Shown: positions 48,991-59,231 of the stretch, piece after piece
Layout: every line of letters starts with the position of its first letter
Position numbering within the stretch: the stretch's first letter is position 1
DNA from: Lactobacillus johnsonii ATCC 33200
Lineage (GTDB): Bacteria; Bacillota; Bacilli; Lactobacillales; Lactobacillaceae
Assembly: GCF_000159355.1 (NCBI RefSeq)
Contig: NZ_GG670120.1
Location: forward strand, 217,965-281,964
Direction of reading: 5' to 3'
Length of the DNA: 64,000 bases
The notes under the pieces: generated by a model
The model's database searches: none
What the model saw: the letters and a program-made list of their open reading frames with translations, nothing else
What the model was told of the DNA's origin: nothing
Translations under genes and position numbers: made by a program

Positions 48991-49036
48991 ATAATTTAGA
49001 CTAGATGTTTGAAAGCTTTAATAAAAGAGGAAATAT

Positions 49037-49927
49037 ATGCAAGAAATTAAAGAAAAATATTTTGAAGGAGAAAGAGCCCTGTATGGCCTTTCAAATACAA
49101 TTTTAAAAGATGTTACTTTTGGTGAAGGAGAATCTCCTTTAAAAGAAACCAAAGATTTAGAGATAAAAGCCACTATTTTTAAATATAAATATCCTTTATG
49201 GTATTCAAATAACATTAATATCACTGATACGATGTTTGAAACAATGTCTCGAAGTGGAATCTGGTATACCAATAATGTTTCTATTAAAAATTCTAATCTG
49301 CAAGCTCCAAAGTTATTTAGAAGATGCAAAAATATCACATTAGACCATGTTTTCTTTTCCAATGCAGAAGAGACAATGTGGACCTGTGAAGATATTACAA
49401 TTAAAAATACAGAAATTAACGGGGATTATTTTGGAAAAGATAGCTCTAATATTTACATGGAAAATGTTAGAGTAATTGGAAATTACGTATTTGATGGAGC
49501 TAGAAATATTGTATGTAAGAACTGTAGTTTTGTTTCAAAAGATGCTTTTTGGAATTGTGAGAATGTAACTTTGATTAATTATCAGATAGATGGGGAATAT
49601 TTGAGCTGGAATAGTAGTCATATTACGTTTAAAGATTGTACTATTGAGAGTGATCAGGGACTATGTTACATGGATTATGTTACTTTAGAAAATTGTATCT
49701 TAAATCAAACGCGTTTAGCCTTTGAAAAATGTAGTAATATTAAAGCAACTATAAACGGCAAAATTACTAGTATTAAAAATCCAATTTCAGGAATAATTAA
49801 GGCTAAAAAGATAGAAATGGTAATTATTGATCCTACTAAAGTTGATCCTAAGGCTACAAAAATTATTTCTATAGAACCAGTTGATAGAGAAGTATCCGTT
49901 TCTGATCAAAATCAAGAAGGTGAATAA
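49037..49927 (+). CDS. DUF3737 family protein
   Basis: 296 residues, family DUF3737, a right-handed beta-helix with repeated strands of the form ITFKDCTI, NVTLINYQI, NITLDHVFF and DITIKNTEI. Function unknown; no signal peptide, so cytoplasmic. The ATG follows GAGGAAA. It begins 3 bp before the decayed patB gene, with which it may have been co-transcribed. A structured leader precedes it. Confidence 0.85.
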   Translation: MQEIKEKYFEGERALYGLSNTILKDVTFGEGESPLKETKDLEIKATIFKYKYPLWYSNNINITDTMFETMSRSGIWYTNNVSIKNSNLQAPKLFRRCKNITLDHVFFSNAEETMWTCEDITIKNTEINGDYFGKDSSNIYMENVRVIGNYVFDGARNIVCKNCSFVSKDAFWNCENVTLINYQIDGEYLSWNSSHITFKDCTIESDQGLCYMDYVTLENCILNQTRLAFEKCSNIKATINGKITSIKNPISGIIKAKKIEMVIIDPTKVDPKATKIISIEPVDREVSVSDQNQEGE

Positions 49928-49929
49928 AT

Positions 49930-51098
49930 TTGAAATATGATTTTAAGACAGTAGTAAATAGAAGACATACGGATTCTGTAAAATGGAATATACAAGATAA
50001 TGAACTGCCAATGTCGATTGCAGACATGGATTTTAAAACAGCTCCTGAAATTATTTTGGCAATGCAAGAAAAGCTTAAGCTTGGGGCCTTTGGCTATGAA
50101 GAAGCCGGAGAGGACTATTTTAATGCTGTAAGCAGTTGGTATCAACTAGAGCATGGAGCTAATGCTGATCCAACATGGATGATCTTTGTCACTGGAGTAG
50201 TACCAGCAATTTCATCAATTATCAGACGCATATCCCATATTGGTGATAATGTATTGGTGCAAGAGCCAGTTTATAATATTTTTTATAATTCTATTGAGAA
50301 TAATGGTCGTCATATATTATCAAGTGATTTGAGCTATCACGATGGAAAATATGAGATCAATTGGCAAGATTTAGAAAATAAATTAGCTAATCCATTGACC
50401 ACATTAATGCTCTTCTGTAATCCTCATAATCCTACAGGAATAGTGTGGTCACGTAGTGAAGTAGAGAGAATAGCAGCTTTATGTTAAAAGTATCATGTGG
50501 TTTTGGTATCGGACGAAATCCATGGTGACATAGTTAGAAATAATGTAAAATATACACCCGCATTTTCTGTTACCAGAGAATTGAGAAATAATGTAATCAG
50601 CCTCGTATCACCAAGTAAAACTTTTAATGTTGCTGCTCTTCATGCTGCTACGGTAATCATTCCTGATGAGAATTTACGCATAATTGTTAATCGAGGACTC
50701 AATAGCGATGAATTAGCTGAGCCAAATCTAATGGCTATTCCGGCAACAATTGCTGCTTATACGGAAGGACTTAACTGGCTGCATGATTTATTAGATACAA
50801 TTAATGAGAGAATTTTATCTATGCTGAACATGAAATAAATAAAAACTTGAAAAATGTAAAGATTGTCTCTGGACCTGCAACTTACTTAATGTGGTTAGAT
50901 GTAAGCGAAATTTCAAAAGATAGTAAAAAATTAGCAGATTATCTTCGAAAAGAAACTGGCTTAATTGTTTCAGCTGGCAGCATTTATCGGGGTAACGGGA
51001 GTCAATTTTTACGTCTTAATTTGGCCTCACCAATATCGATGGTAGAGGATGGAATTGAACGATTGATTACTGGAATTAAAAATTTTTCTAAAAAATAA
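49930..51098 (+). pseudogene. patB: Broken MalY/PatB-type PLP aminotransferase (cystathionine beta-lyase)
   Basis: The family would cleave cystathionine or cysteine to release sulfide. Start TTG 49930 and the first 185 codons are intact (MSIADMDFKTAPEI, FCNPHNPTG). An in-frame TAA at 50485-50487 interrupts CKYHVVLVSDEIHGD, where a sense codon is expected. The same frame continues through SPSKTFNVAALH with the PLP Lys and then shifts near 50815-50830; the C terminus continues in another frame (KNVKIVSGPATY to 51098). Two lesions make a functional product unlikely. Confidence 0.88.
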
Positions 51099-51157
51099 CT
51101 GAAAGTGGTTTCAAAGTCATCTCAAAAAGATATATACTTTTATTGAGGTGATTTTTT

Positions 51158-52123
51158 ATGGAACCATTATTTTTAACACCATACTTTAGACCAAAAATTT
51201 GGGGTGGTCGTAAATTAAATACTGTTTTAGGATATGATATTCCTGATGGAAAGGTTGGAGAAGCCTGGGTAATTTCAGGATACAAAGACGATGCTTCAAT
51301 TGTTAATGCAGGTCCATTTAAAGGAAAGACATTGCGAGAAGTATATTTAGAGCATCCTGAGTTATTTGGTAATCCAAAAGCAAAGGAATTTCCTTTACTA
51401 GTTAAATTCTTAGATGCAAATGATAATTTATCAGTTCAAGTTCATCCAGATGATGAATATGCCAGAATTCATGAAAATGATTCAGGGAAAACAGAAAGTT
51501 GGTACGTGCTTCATGCTGAACCAGCTGCTAAACTTATCTATGGGCACAACGCTAAGAGCAAGGAAGAGCTAGAAGATTGGATTAAAAATGGAAAGTGGTC
51601 AAAGCTTTTACGCTATGTACCTGTAAAAGAAGGAGACTTTTTATACGTTCCTTCTGGTACTGTACATGCTCTAACAAAGGGTATTATGGTTATTGAAACC
51701 CAACAATCAAGTGATGTAACGTACAGATTATATGATTGGGATCGCGTAGATAAGAAGACGGGAAAGAAGAGAGAGTTGCATATTAAGCAATCTCTTGATA
51801 CTATTCAAGTACCACATAAAGATCCGAAACTGAAAATTACATCAGAAACAGTAGGAGATGCTAAGATTACTACGTTAGCACAACCACCGATGTCACCACA
51901 TTTTTATTTATGGCAGATTGATGTTGATGGAGATTTTGCTTGGAGTTTAAATGATCATCCTTATCTTCTAGTATCTGTAATTAAAGGTAGCGGTAAGTTT
52001 ATTGCTGATGGTAAAGAGTATGATATTAAATTAGGAAGCAACTTTATTATTCCTAACGAAATGAAGAACTTTAGTTTCAGCGGTAACTTACGTTTAGTGA
52101 TTTCAGCTCCGGGTAAAGAATAA
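51158..52123 (+). CDS. manA: Mannose-6-phosphate isomerase, class I
   Basis: Zn-dependent isomerase of fructose-6-P and mannose-6-P, 321 residues. Zn ligands are in VQVHPDDEYA (Gln, His), the Glu in KTESWYVL and the His in GTVHALTKG. TTGAGGTG precedes the start. Upstream TTTCAA with an 18-base gap to TATACT is a possible promoter. Confidence 0.95.
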   Translation: MEPLFLTPYFRPKIWGGRKLNTVLGYDIPDGKVGEAWVISGYKDDASIVNAGPFKGKTLREVYLEHPELFGNPKAKEFPLLVKFLDANDNLSVQVHPDDEYARIHENDSGKTESWYVLHAEPAAKLIYGHNAKSKEELEDWIKNGKWSKLLRYVPVKEGDFLYVPSGTVHALTKGIMVIETQQSSDVTYRLYDWDRVDKKTGKKRELHIKQSLDTIQVPHKDPKLKITSETVGDAKITTLAQPPMSPHFYLWQIDVDGDFAWSLNDHPYLLVSVIKGSGKFIADGKEYDIKLGSNFIIPNEMKNFSFSGNLRLVISAPGKE

Positions 52124-52147
52124 ATTTAAGTGAATGGAGTTGTTCAA

Positions 52148-52540
52148 ATGATTTATATTGGTTGCGGGGTAATAATGTTTGTAATCGGGGTCATTTGGTT
52201 GATTGCTCCTTCGCCCAACCCTAATCGAATTTATGGATATATGTCCTATTTAGCTTCAGTTAATGAAGCAAGCTACCAGTATGCACAAAAAGTAGCTCGT
52301 AATTATTTTATGTTATTTGGTTTGATCCAAACTCTTTTAGGATTAGGAATTCGTTTTTTGCATTGGGATCGCTACTTTTTAATTTGGTTGCTTACTTTTT
52401 ATTTGTTTATCTTGGCTCCGATAATCTTAACTGAAAAGAAATTGCAGGCTTTTTTGCGTGCTCGGCATGAGTTGCCACATGATTATATTGAACCGGATAA
52501 GATTAAACATACTAGAGTAAAAGGATTTAAGGACAAATAA
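52148..52540 (+). CDS. SdpI/YhfL-like membrane protein
   Basis: The frame opens at GTG 52130, but ATG 52148 has GGAG at 8 bases and gives 130 residues. It has three transmembrane segments, with the SdpI-family stretch PSPNPNRIYGYMSYLASVNEASYQYAQKVA between the first two. SdpI in B. subtilis is an immunity protein and signal sensor. Here its stop overlaps the response regulator ATG by one base, so it belongs to the two-component operon. Family call is moderate. Confidence 0.65.
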   Translation: MIYIGCGVIMFVIGVIWLIAPSPNPNRIYGYMSYLASVNEASYQYAQKVARNYFMLFGLIQTLLGLGIRFLHWDRYFLIWLLTFYLFILAPIILTEKKLQAFLRARHELPHDYIEPDKIKHTRVKGFKDK

Positions 52541-53250
52541 TGCTAAAGATATTAATGGTTGAAGATGACAATTCTGTTGCGGAAATGATGAAAATGTTCT
52601 TTAGTAAAGAGCAGTGGGACGTAGATATAGCTAAAGATGGAGTAGAAGCTGTTGAAATGTTTAAGGCAGATCCAAGCTCTTATGATATCGTTACGCTAGA
52701 TCTTAATTTACCTAAAAAAGATGGTATAGAAGTAGCAAAGGAGATTAGAGCTATTTCTATCTCAATACCGATCATTATGTTAACGGCTAGAGATTCAGAA
52801 ACTGATCAGATTTTAGGATTGGGAATTGGTGCAGACGAATATGTTACTAAGCCCTTTAGTCCTTTGGCCTTAATAGCACGGATCAAGGCGCTATATCGCA
52901 GAAGCCATCTGGAAAAGGATATGCATGCTTCTAATGGCATAAAATATGATGTAGTAACTAAGCATTTAAAAATTTCGAAGGACCGTCGAGAAGTACGATT
53001 TGATGATAAAGTTGTTGAAGGTTTGACCCCTAAGGAATTTGATTTGCTTTATACTATGGCTCAAAAGCAAAAGCAGGTTTTTTCAAGAGACAAACTTTTA
53101 GAGCTAGTGTGGGGATATGAGTTTTTCGGTGAGGAAAGAACTGTCGATGCTCATATTAAAAAATTACGTCAAAAATTAGAGAAAGCTGGTCCGCAAGTAG
53201 TTCAAACCGTTTGGGGTGTGGGCTACAAGTTTGATGATTCTGAGGTATAG
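52540..53250 (+). CDS. OmpR-family response regulator
   Basis: 236 residues. Receiver domain with phospho-acceptor Asp in VTLDLNLPKKDG (about residue 53) and the switch Lys in VTKPFSP, then a winged-helix domain with GLTPKEFDLL and ERTVDAHIKKLRQKL. Similar to ArlR/CroR-type regulators. Operon with the histidine kinase; target genes are not evident. Confidence 0.93.
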   Translation: MLKILMVEDDNSVAEMMKMFFSKEQWDVDIAKDGVEAVEMFKADPSSYDIVTLDLNLPKKDGIEVAKEIRAISISIPIIMLTARDSETDQILGLGIGADEYVTKPFSPLALIARIKALYRRSHLEKDMHASNGIKYDVVTKHLKISKDRREVRFDDKVVEGLTPKEFDLLYTMAQKQKQVFSRDKLLELVWGYEFFGEERTVDAHIKKLRQKLEKAGPQVVQTVWGVGYKFDDSEV

Positions 53251-53253
53251 AAG

Positions 53254-54705
53254 TTGAAGTTATTCTATCAAGAAATTTTAGGTTTTTTGCTGGTAATAAT
53301 TACTAGTATTGTAATTATTGGCTCATCAACTATTCATTTTGCGACTATTCAAGCCTATTCTCAAAGTTACACTCGCTTAGAAGGATATGGAACTTCGATT
53401 GGGAAACTAGCTTTAGCGAAAGATAATCCTAAACATGAATTAGATGCTAAATTTTTGAAAAATTTACAGGTAGTAATGGAATGCGAAGATGTAAATCTTC
53501 ACATTTTTAATAATAAAAATAGACAAATTTATCCAGAAACTACAATGAACTGGGCTTTACCGCAAAAGTTGTTTAAACAATTAAAGAATGGTAAGACGAT
53601 TCGCATTAGAAATGATCATGAGGATGGACGAGTAAGTTCTTTTTCAAATAAAGATGCATATACTAGTGTAATTGTTCCCTGGCGTAGTAAAGGAAAACTG
53701 GTGGGAGTAATTTGGATCGGTTCACGTGTGCAAAATGTGGAACAAATGATTGTACGAGAAAAGCATAATCTGTTGACAGCTTTACTTAGTTCTTTAGTTA
53801 TTGGTGGGTTGATCAGTTTTATCTTGTCGTACTATATTTCAAGAAAGATTAAGCTTTTATCGAATGCTACTAAAAAAATCGCACAGGGAGACTTTAATAT
53901 CCATCTAAAACACAAGGATACTGATGAGATTGATGATTTAGCACGTAATTTTAATATTATGGTTAATGCTTTAAAAGAATCAAACGATGAAATTAAGGCA
54001 CAAGAAAAGCGACGAGAGCAATTTGTGGCTGATGCTGCTCATGAAATGCGAACTCCGCTTACTACAATTAACGGTTTGTTAGAAGGGTTTGAATATGATG
54101 CTATTCCTGAAGAAGCCAAACCTAAGTCTATTGCTTTAATGCACAGTGAAACAAAACGATTAATTAGATTAGTAAATGAAAACTTAGATTACGAAAAAAT
54201 TAGAAATAATAAAATTAGTCTGATTCAATCAAAATTCAATGCAACTGAAATTTTAGCAAATTTATTAACACAAATGAAGCAAAAAGCTGCTCAAAAGAAT
54301 GATGAGTTGATTTTAAATTGTCCGCAGCAAGTTGAAGTTTATGCAGATAAAGATCGTTTCACTCAGATAATGGTTAATCTAGTTCAAAATGCATTACAAT
54401 TTACTGAAAATGGAAAGATTACAATTTCTGCTAAGAGGATTGAGCATGGCGCCCAATTTAAAATAGCCGATACAGGAATTGGAATGAATAAGAAACAAAT
54501 GAAATACATTTTTGAAAGATTCTATAAGGCAGATCCATCGAGAGCGAAAATTGGCTCGGGAGAATCTGGCTTAGGACTTTCGATTGTTTTATCTCTTATT
54601 AAACAGCATGGCGGTAAGATTAACGTCGATTCAGAATCTGGAAAGGGTGCAACGTTTACGGTAACCTTATATGATAAGGGTTATAAGGAATTTATTAAAG
54701 ACTAA
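53254..54705 (+). CDS. Sensor histidine kinase
   Basis: 483 residues. Transmembrane segments at about 7-29 and 173-195 flank an extracytoplasmic sensor domain; HAMP (about 196-250), HisKA with ADAAHEMRTPL (phospho-His) and HATPase_c with MVNLVQNALQF, ADTGIGM and GESGLGLSI follow. TTG start with GAGG eight bases upstream. Resembles the ArlS/CroS group; ligand unknown. Confidence 0.93.
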   Translation: MKLFYQEILGFLLVIITSIVIIGSSTIHFATIQAYSQSYTRLEGYGTSIGKLALAKDNPKHELDAKFLKNLQVVMECEDVNLHIFNNKNRQIYPETTMNWALPQKLFKQLKNGKTIRIRNDHEDGRVSSFSNKDAYTSVIVPWRSKGKLVGVIWIGSRVQNVEQMIVREKHNLLTALLSSLVIGGLISFILSYYISRKIKLLSNATKKIAQGDFNIHLKHKDTDEIDDLARNFNIMVNALKESNDEIKAQEKRREQFVADAAHEMRTPLTTINGLLEGFEYDAIPEEAKPKSIALMHSETKRLIRLVNENLDYEKIRNNKISLIQSKFNATEILANLLTQMKQKAAQKNDELILNCPQQVEVYADKDRFTQIMVNLVQNALQFTENGKITISAKRIEHGAQFKIADTGIGMNKKQMKYIFERFYKADPSRAKIGSGESGLGLSIVLSLIKQHGGKINVDSESGKGATFTVTLYDKGYKEFIKD

Positions 54706-54746
54706 CAAAAAGGGTAGTACTTAAAAATATAAGTACTACCCTTTTT
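54706..54746. terminator. Terminator between the histidine kinase and the LTA-synthase-like gene
   Basis: AAAAGGGTAGTACTTA / TAAGTACTACCCTTTT with A and T runs outside; serves both strands. Confidence 0.9.
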
Positions 54747-56939
54747 CTATTTATCGAGATTATCTTTTCCTGGAGAACTGTTTTGATTATTTTTATTTTT
54801 TTCACTTGTAGCTGATTGAATATTCTCAGGAATATTATTGATTTCATCCTTATCAATTTCTGAAGCATCAGTTGTATAGAGCTCAGTAGTTGTCCCCTTG
54901 TGCTGAGAATAAAGAGAAGTAGATTTGTTACCTAATTCTTTTCTTAATTGCAACATTTTTTGATAGTTAATTTTGTAGTCGAATTCGTTCGGATTAGTTG
55001 GAATAAAGCCAGCTGGAGTGTAGAACCGTAGCAGATTATGATTATTTAACAAATCGGAATAGTGAAGAGAGGTGCGTCCATACTCAACTAATTTAGCAAT
55101 TTCAGCTTTTTGCTTTTTATTAAATTTAGTGATCTTTTCCCCAGTTTGATGATTGTAAATTGTTCCCTTAATACCTTTACCGCCAATAATTATATATTTC
55201 GGAGTAACAATAGTACCGTTTCTAAACACAATTACTTGTCGATATTGTTTGGAGAATAAATCCTGACCAAATTGAATATAATTTTTATTTGAAATTCCTA
55301 AAAGATGAAGTAACGTTGGGAGAACATCAATTTCACCGCTGAGCTTGTTATCAATTGTCCCCTTAATTCCATTCATATGGATCATGAAAGGAACTTTTTG
55401 AAGTTCTGTTGTGTCATAAGATGTCCATTTACTAAAATCTTTACCTAATACTGGTGCAAGAGCAGATAATTCATCATCTGAACTACCAACACCGTAATGG
55501 TCTCCATAAAGGATAACCATTGTATTTTTATCAAGGCCACTCTTTTTTAGATAATCAAAGAATTCTTTAACTGATTGGTCAAGATAATGCGCTGTTTCAA
55601 AGTAATTATTGATGGTTGTATTTGAAGTATTTGTAGTAGTAAAGTTATTATCTTTATCTTCTTGATCAAGTTGAAATGGAATATGGTTAGTAACAGTCAA
55701 ATACTTAACATAGAATGGTTGCTGAATCTGTTCAAGATACTTAATACTTTCACTAAACAATAGCTTATCTTTTAGGCCATATCCGATTTTGTCGTTCTTT
55801 TTTTGAGAGAAATAATTTGCATCGAAGAAATAGTTATATCCTAAATTTTTATATACTTCATTTCGATTCCAAAAAGTTCCTATATTACCGTGAAAAACAG
55901 CCGAAGTATATCCAGTCTGACGAAGAATTTGAGGTGCACCTTGGAAAGTATTTTCAGATCCTAATGATGAAAATAGGGAACCATCTGAAATGCCGTATGT
56001 GCCAGTTTCAAGCATATTTTCTGCATCACTGGTTCGTCCCAAGCCTACTTGATGATAAAAGTTACTAAAGCTAACGGTGTCTTTATTATGATAGAGTGAG
56101 TTAAGAAATGGAGTAACTTCTTGTCCATTAACTTTTAATCCAATTAGAAATTGTTGAAAACTTTCTAGATGTAGGACAATGACATTTTTCTCCTTGGCTT
56201 TACCAAAATATTCCGGATTTGCTTTTGCATAATGTTTTTTAGTAAAGTCGAGTACTTGATTAATATCTTCTGCATTAGCATTTTTCTTAACTTGGTTTGA
56301 TTGTGCACTTTTTAAGAGATCATATACTGAATAAGTATCAAGTCCAAGATATTTAACTACGTAAGAGCGGTCGAATGTATTTCTTAATAATCGTGGACGT
56401 GAGGTTTCAGCTAAAAACATATTTAAAGTTAACATGAAAACGCCAAATGATGAGACAGCAAATGGACGTTTAAATCCATACTTACGTGGATCAATTTTGA
56501 TAACTTTAATAATCAATAAGATAATGATAATTATGAGATCCAGCCAAAGAAAAATATCGCTGGGATGCAGTAAAGCAACCGTACTCTTTCCTAGTCCTTG
56601 TGATACTTTTCCGGTATTTTGAATAGTTTTACTAGTTAAAAAGTCTGAAAACTGACGATAATAAATGACATTTGCAAAAAGCAAAATCGTATTTATTGTG
56701 TCTAAAACTAGCATTGCAATATAAGAGACTAATGGCTTAGAGAAATAGAGCCCTAAACTAAGAATAATAATGCATGTGCCTAAAGGCGTTAACCAGACGA
56801 TGAAGTGCTGGTATGGGTCACTTAAGCCAAGCTTAAAGTCAAAGTAAGCCGCATACATATATTTTGCCCAAAAACAAAGTGTTAGGATTGTTAAGAAACC
56901 AATTCTAGTTTGCCAGAAATTACGTTTTGTTTTATTCAC
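54747..56939 (-). CDS. LTA synthase/sulfatase-family membrane protein
   Basis: 730 residues. Five N-terminal transmembrane segments (about residues 10-200) and an extracellular sulfatase-fold domain. The nucleophile Thr lies in GRTSDAENM, metal-site motifs include LHLESFQQF and LYGDHYGVG. LtaS makes the polyglycerolphosphate chain of lipoteichoic acid; paralogues prime or modify it. The 30-residue C-terminal Asn/Lys-rich tail is beyond the usual length. Which paralogue this is cannot be told without comparison. It diverges from the VanZ-like gene. Confidence 0.88.
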   Translation of the reverse strand: MNKTKRNFWQTRIGFLTILTLCFWAKYMYAAYFDFKLGLSDPYQHFIVWLTPLGTCIIILSLGLYFSKPLVSYIAMLVLDTINTILLFANVIYYRQFSDFLTSKTIQNTGKVSQGLGKSTVALLHPSDIFLWLDLIIIIILLIIKVIKIDPRKYGFKRPFAVSSFGVFMLTLNMFLAETSRPRLLRNTFDRSYVVKYLGLDTYSVYDLLKSAQSNQVKKNANAEDINQVLDFTKKHYAKANPEYFGKAKEKNVIVLHLESFQQFLIGLKVNGQEVTPFLNSLYHNKDTVSFSNFYHQVGLGRTSDAENMLETGTYGISDGSLFSSLGSENTFQGAPQILRQTGYTSAVFHGNIGTFWNRNEVYKNLGYNYFFDANYFSQKKNDKIGYGLKDKLLFSESIKYLEQIQQPFYVKYLTVTNHIPFQLDQEDKDNNFTTTNTSNTTINNYFETAHYLDQSVKEFFDYLKKSGLDKNTMVILYGDHYGVGSSDDELSALAPVLGKDFSKWTSYDTTELQKVPFMIHMNGIKGTIDNKLSGEIDVLPTLLHLLGISNKNYIQFGQDLFSKQYRQVIVFRNGTIVTPKYIIIGGKGIKGTIYNHQTGEKITKFNKKQKAEIAKLVEYGRTSLHYSDLLNNHNLLRFYTPAGFIPTNPNEFDYKINYQKMLQLRKELGNKSTSLYSQHKGTTTELYTTDASEIDKDEINNIPENIQSATSEKNKNNQNSSPGKDNLDK

Positions 56940-57063
56940 GCTTCACTACTCCTTTTAATAAGGAATATTTTACTGGTAATTTCAAAAAACGACAAACTTT
57001 TGTTAAAGGTTTGCGATTTTTTAATATTTTGAAAAAAATCATCTTTCATGGAGATCTTTACGT

Positions 57064-57069
57064 TATAAT
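57064..57069 (+). promoter_or_regulatory. -10 box of the VanZ-like gene
   Basis: Perfect TATAAT, 30 bp before the start; -35 poor. Confidence 0.45.
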
Positions 57070-57098
57070 TAAGCCAAAATTACGGAGTCGGTTAGGTT

Positions 57099-57701
57099 AT
57101 GCTTTTTTTACAATCCTTATATGAATATATTTTTCACCATTATGCAGCGCATATTAATCACTTTGCCTTAATTAAGTTGATTTTGTATAGCTTAGATAAG
57201 ACACTTTTTTACTTTATTATTTTTGTAATTATTCGATTGTTCTGGCTACTATTGGTGAGACATAGAAGAACCTTAAAGTCAGAAGCTTGTGTATGGATTT
57301 TTAGTTTTTATATTATTTTGCTCTTAATGCTGACAGTATTTAGAGATACATATTTTCCATGGCAGTTGACATTTAATTTCCATCGTAGTCTAAGCGATAT
57401 AAACTTAGTATTTATGAAAGAAACGCTGAAATTGACTCATGGTCAGAGTTTACTTGACTTTTTTTATAATTCGCTTGGAAATGTTTTATGGTTCATCCCG
57501 TTTGGTTTCTTATTTCCTACAGTTATTCAGAAAAAAAGTATGGTGGGAACCATTTTGGCTGGGGGATGTTTATCCGTAATTATTGAATCTTTGCAATTTG
57601 TTTTAGAAACTGGTGTAAGCGATATAGATGACGTATTTTTTAATGTTTGCGGGACTATAATTGGATTTATATTATATCGAATTATTTATAGATTCTTATA
57701 A
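57099..57701 (+). CDS. VanZ-family membrane protein
   Basis: 200 residues with about five hydrophobic helices and the VanZ block NSLGNVLWFIPFGFLFP and SLQFVLETGVSDIDDVFFNVCGTIIGFI. Second VanZ-like gene of the window, with little similarity to the one at 38.5 kb. Role unknown. Shine-Dalgarno weak (TAGGTT). Confidence 0.83.
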   Translation: MLFLQSLYEYIFHHYAAHINHFALIKLILYSLDKTLFYFIIFVIIRLFWLLLVRHRRTLKSEACVWIFSFYIILLLMLTVFRDTYFPWQLTFNFHRSLSDINLVFMKETLKLTHGQSLLDFFYNSLGNVLWFIPFGFLFPTVIQKKSMVGTILAGGCLSVIIESLQFVLETGVSDIDDVFFNVCGTIIGFILYRIIYRFL

Positions 57702-57783
57702 GAAAAACTCTAGTTTTATGAAGAAGTAACTGCTAAAATAAGGTTTGTATGTGAAAAAGTTACAAAAAAAGGAAGTTTAAATA

Positions 57784-59127
57784 ATGAGTAAAATTGTTCA
57801 CTTTGATGCAAGTAAATTAACTCCTTTTGTTCATGAAAATGAACTAAAGGAAATGCAAGCAATGGTAACTGCTGCAGATCAAGAATTACGCGAAGGTACT
57901 GGCGCAGGTAGTGACTTCCGTGGTTGGATTGATTTGCCAATTAATTATGATAAAGACGAATTTGATCGTATTAAAAAAGCAGCTAAAAAGATTCAAAATG
58001 ATTCAGAAGTTTTAGTTGGTATTGGTATTGGTGGCTCATACCTTGGTGCCCAAGCTTCAATTGAGTTCTTAAATAGCTCTTTCTACGGTAGAGAAAAAGA
58101 AAAGTACCCAACTGTAGTATTTTGTGGTAATTCTCTTTCAGGTTCATACCTTTACGATTTGCTTGAATGGTTAGGAGATAAGGACTTTTCAATTAATATT
58201 ATTTCTAAGTCTGGTACTACTACTGAACCTTCAATTGCTTTCCGTGTATTGAAGGATAAGTTAATCAAGAAATATGGTAAAGAAGAAGCTGCTAAGAGAA
58301 TTTACGCAACTACTGACCGTGCTAAGGGTGCTTTGAAGACTGAAGCAGATGCAGAAGGTTACGAAGAATTCGTAGTTCCAGATGATATTGGTGGTCGTTT
58401 CTCAGTATTGTCAGCTGTTGGTTTGCTTCCAATTGCCGTAGCTGGTGGTGACATCGATGCTATGATGAAGGGCGCTGCAGATGCACGTGCTGCTTACACT
58501 GATCCAGATGTTTTAAAGGACAGTCCTTATCAATATGCAGCAATGCGTAATATCCTTTACCGTAAAGGTTACACTACTGAATTACTTGAAAACTATGAAC
58601 CATCATTAAGAATGTTTGGTGAATGGTGGAAGCAATTAATGGGTGAATCAGAAGGTAAAGATCAAAAAGGTATTTACCCATCTAGTGCTAACTTCACTAC
58701 TGATCTTCACTCACTTGGTCAATACATCCAAGAAGGTCGTCGTAACTTAATGGAAACAGTTATTCGTGTTGAACACCCAACACATGATGTAACTATTCCT
58801 GACGATAAGGAAAACCTAGATCAATTAAACTTCTTATCAGGTAAAACTATGAATTACGTAAATGATCGTGCTTACGAAGGTGTAGTTCTAGCTCATACTG
58901 ATGGTGGTGTACCAGTTATGACTGTTGATATTGAAAATCAAGCAGCTCATACTTTAGGTTACTTAATCTACTGGTTTGAATTAGCTGTAGGTATCTCAGG
59001 CTACTTAAATGGTATTAACCCATTTAACCAACCAGGTGTTGAAAGTTACAAGAGAAACATGTTTGGTCTTTTAAACAAACCTGGTTATGAAGACTTACAT
59101 GATGATTTAACTAAACGCTTAAAATAA
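57784..59127 (+). CDS. pgi: Glucose-6-phosphate isomerase
   Basis: 447 residues. Interconverts glucose-6-P and fructose-6-[14 protein letters not shown], the Glu in [11 protein letters not shown], His in [13 protein letters not shown] [15 protein letters not shown] and the C-terminal [21 protein letters not shown]ys are seen. AAAGGAAG precedes ATG 57784. TGCTAAAAT at 57731-57739 could be an extended -10. Confidence 0.97.
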   Translation: MSKIVHFDASKLTPFVHENELKEMQAMVTAADQELREGTGAGSDFRGWIDLPINYDKDEFDRIKKAAKKIQNDSEVLVGIGIGGSYLGAQASIEFLNSSFYGREKEKYPTVVFCGNSLSGSYLYDLLEWLGDKDFSINIISKSGTTTEPSIAFRVLKDKLIKKYGKEEAAKRIYATTDRAKGALKTEADAEGYEEFVVPDDIGGRFSVLSAVGLLPIAVAGGDIDAMMKGAADARAAYTDPDVLKDSPYQYAAMRNILYRKGYTTELLENYEPSLRMFGEWWKQLMGESEGKDQKGIYPSSANFTTDLHSLGQYIQEGRRNLMETVIRVEHPTHDVTIPDDKENLDQLNFLSGKTMNYVNDRAYEGVVLAHTDGGVPVMTVDIENQAAHTLGYLIYWFELAVGISGYLNGINPFNQPGVESYKRNMFGLLNKPGYEDLHDDLTKRLK

Positions 59128-59231
59128 ATCTACTTAGCATATTTTTATAGTATGCAGATCGAATATAGCTAGATAATAGTTAAAGAAAGGGTAGAGGCTA
59201 ATTGCCTCCGCTCTTTTTTATTGGAGAAAAA

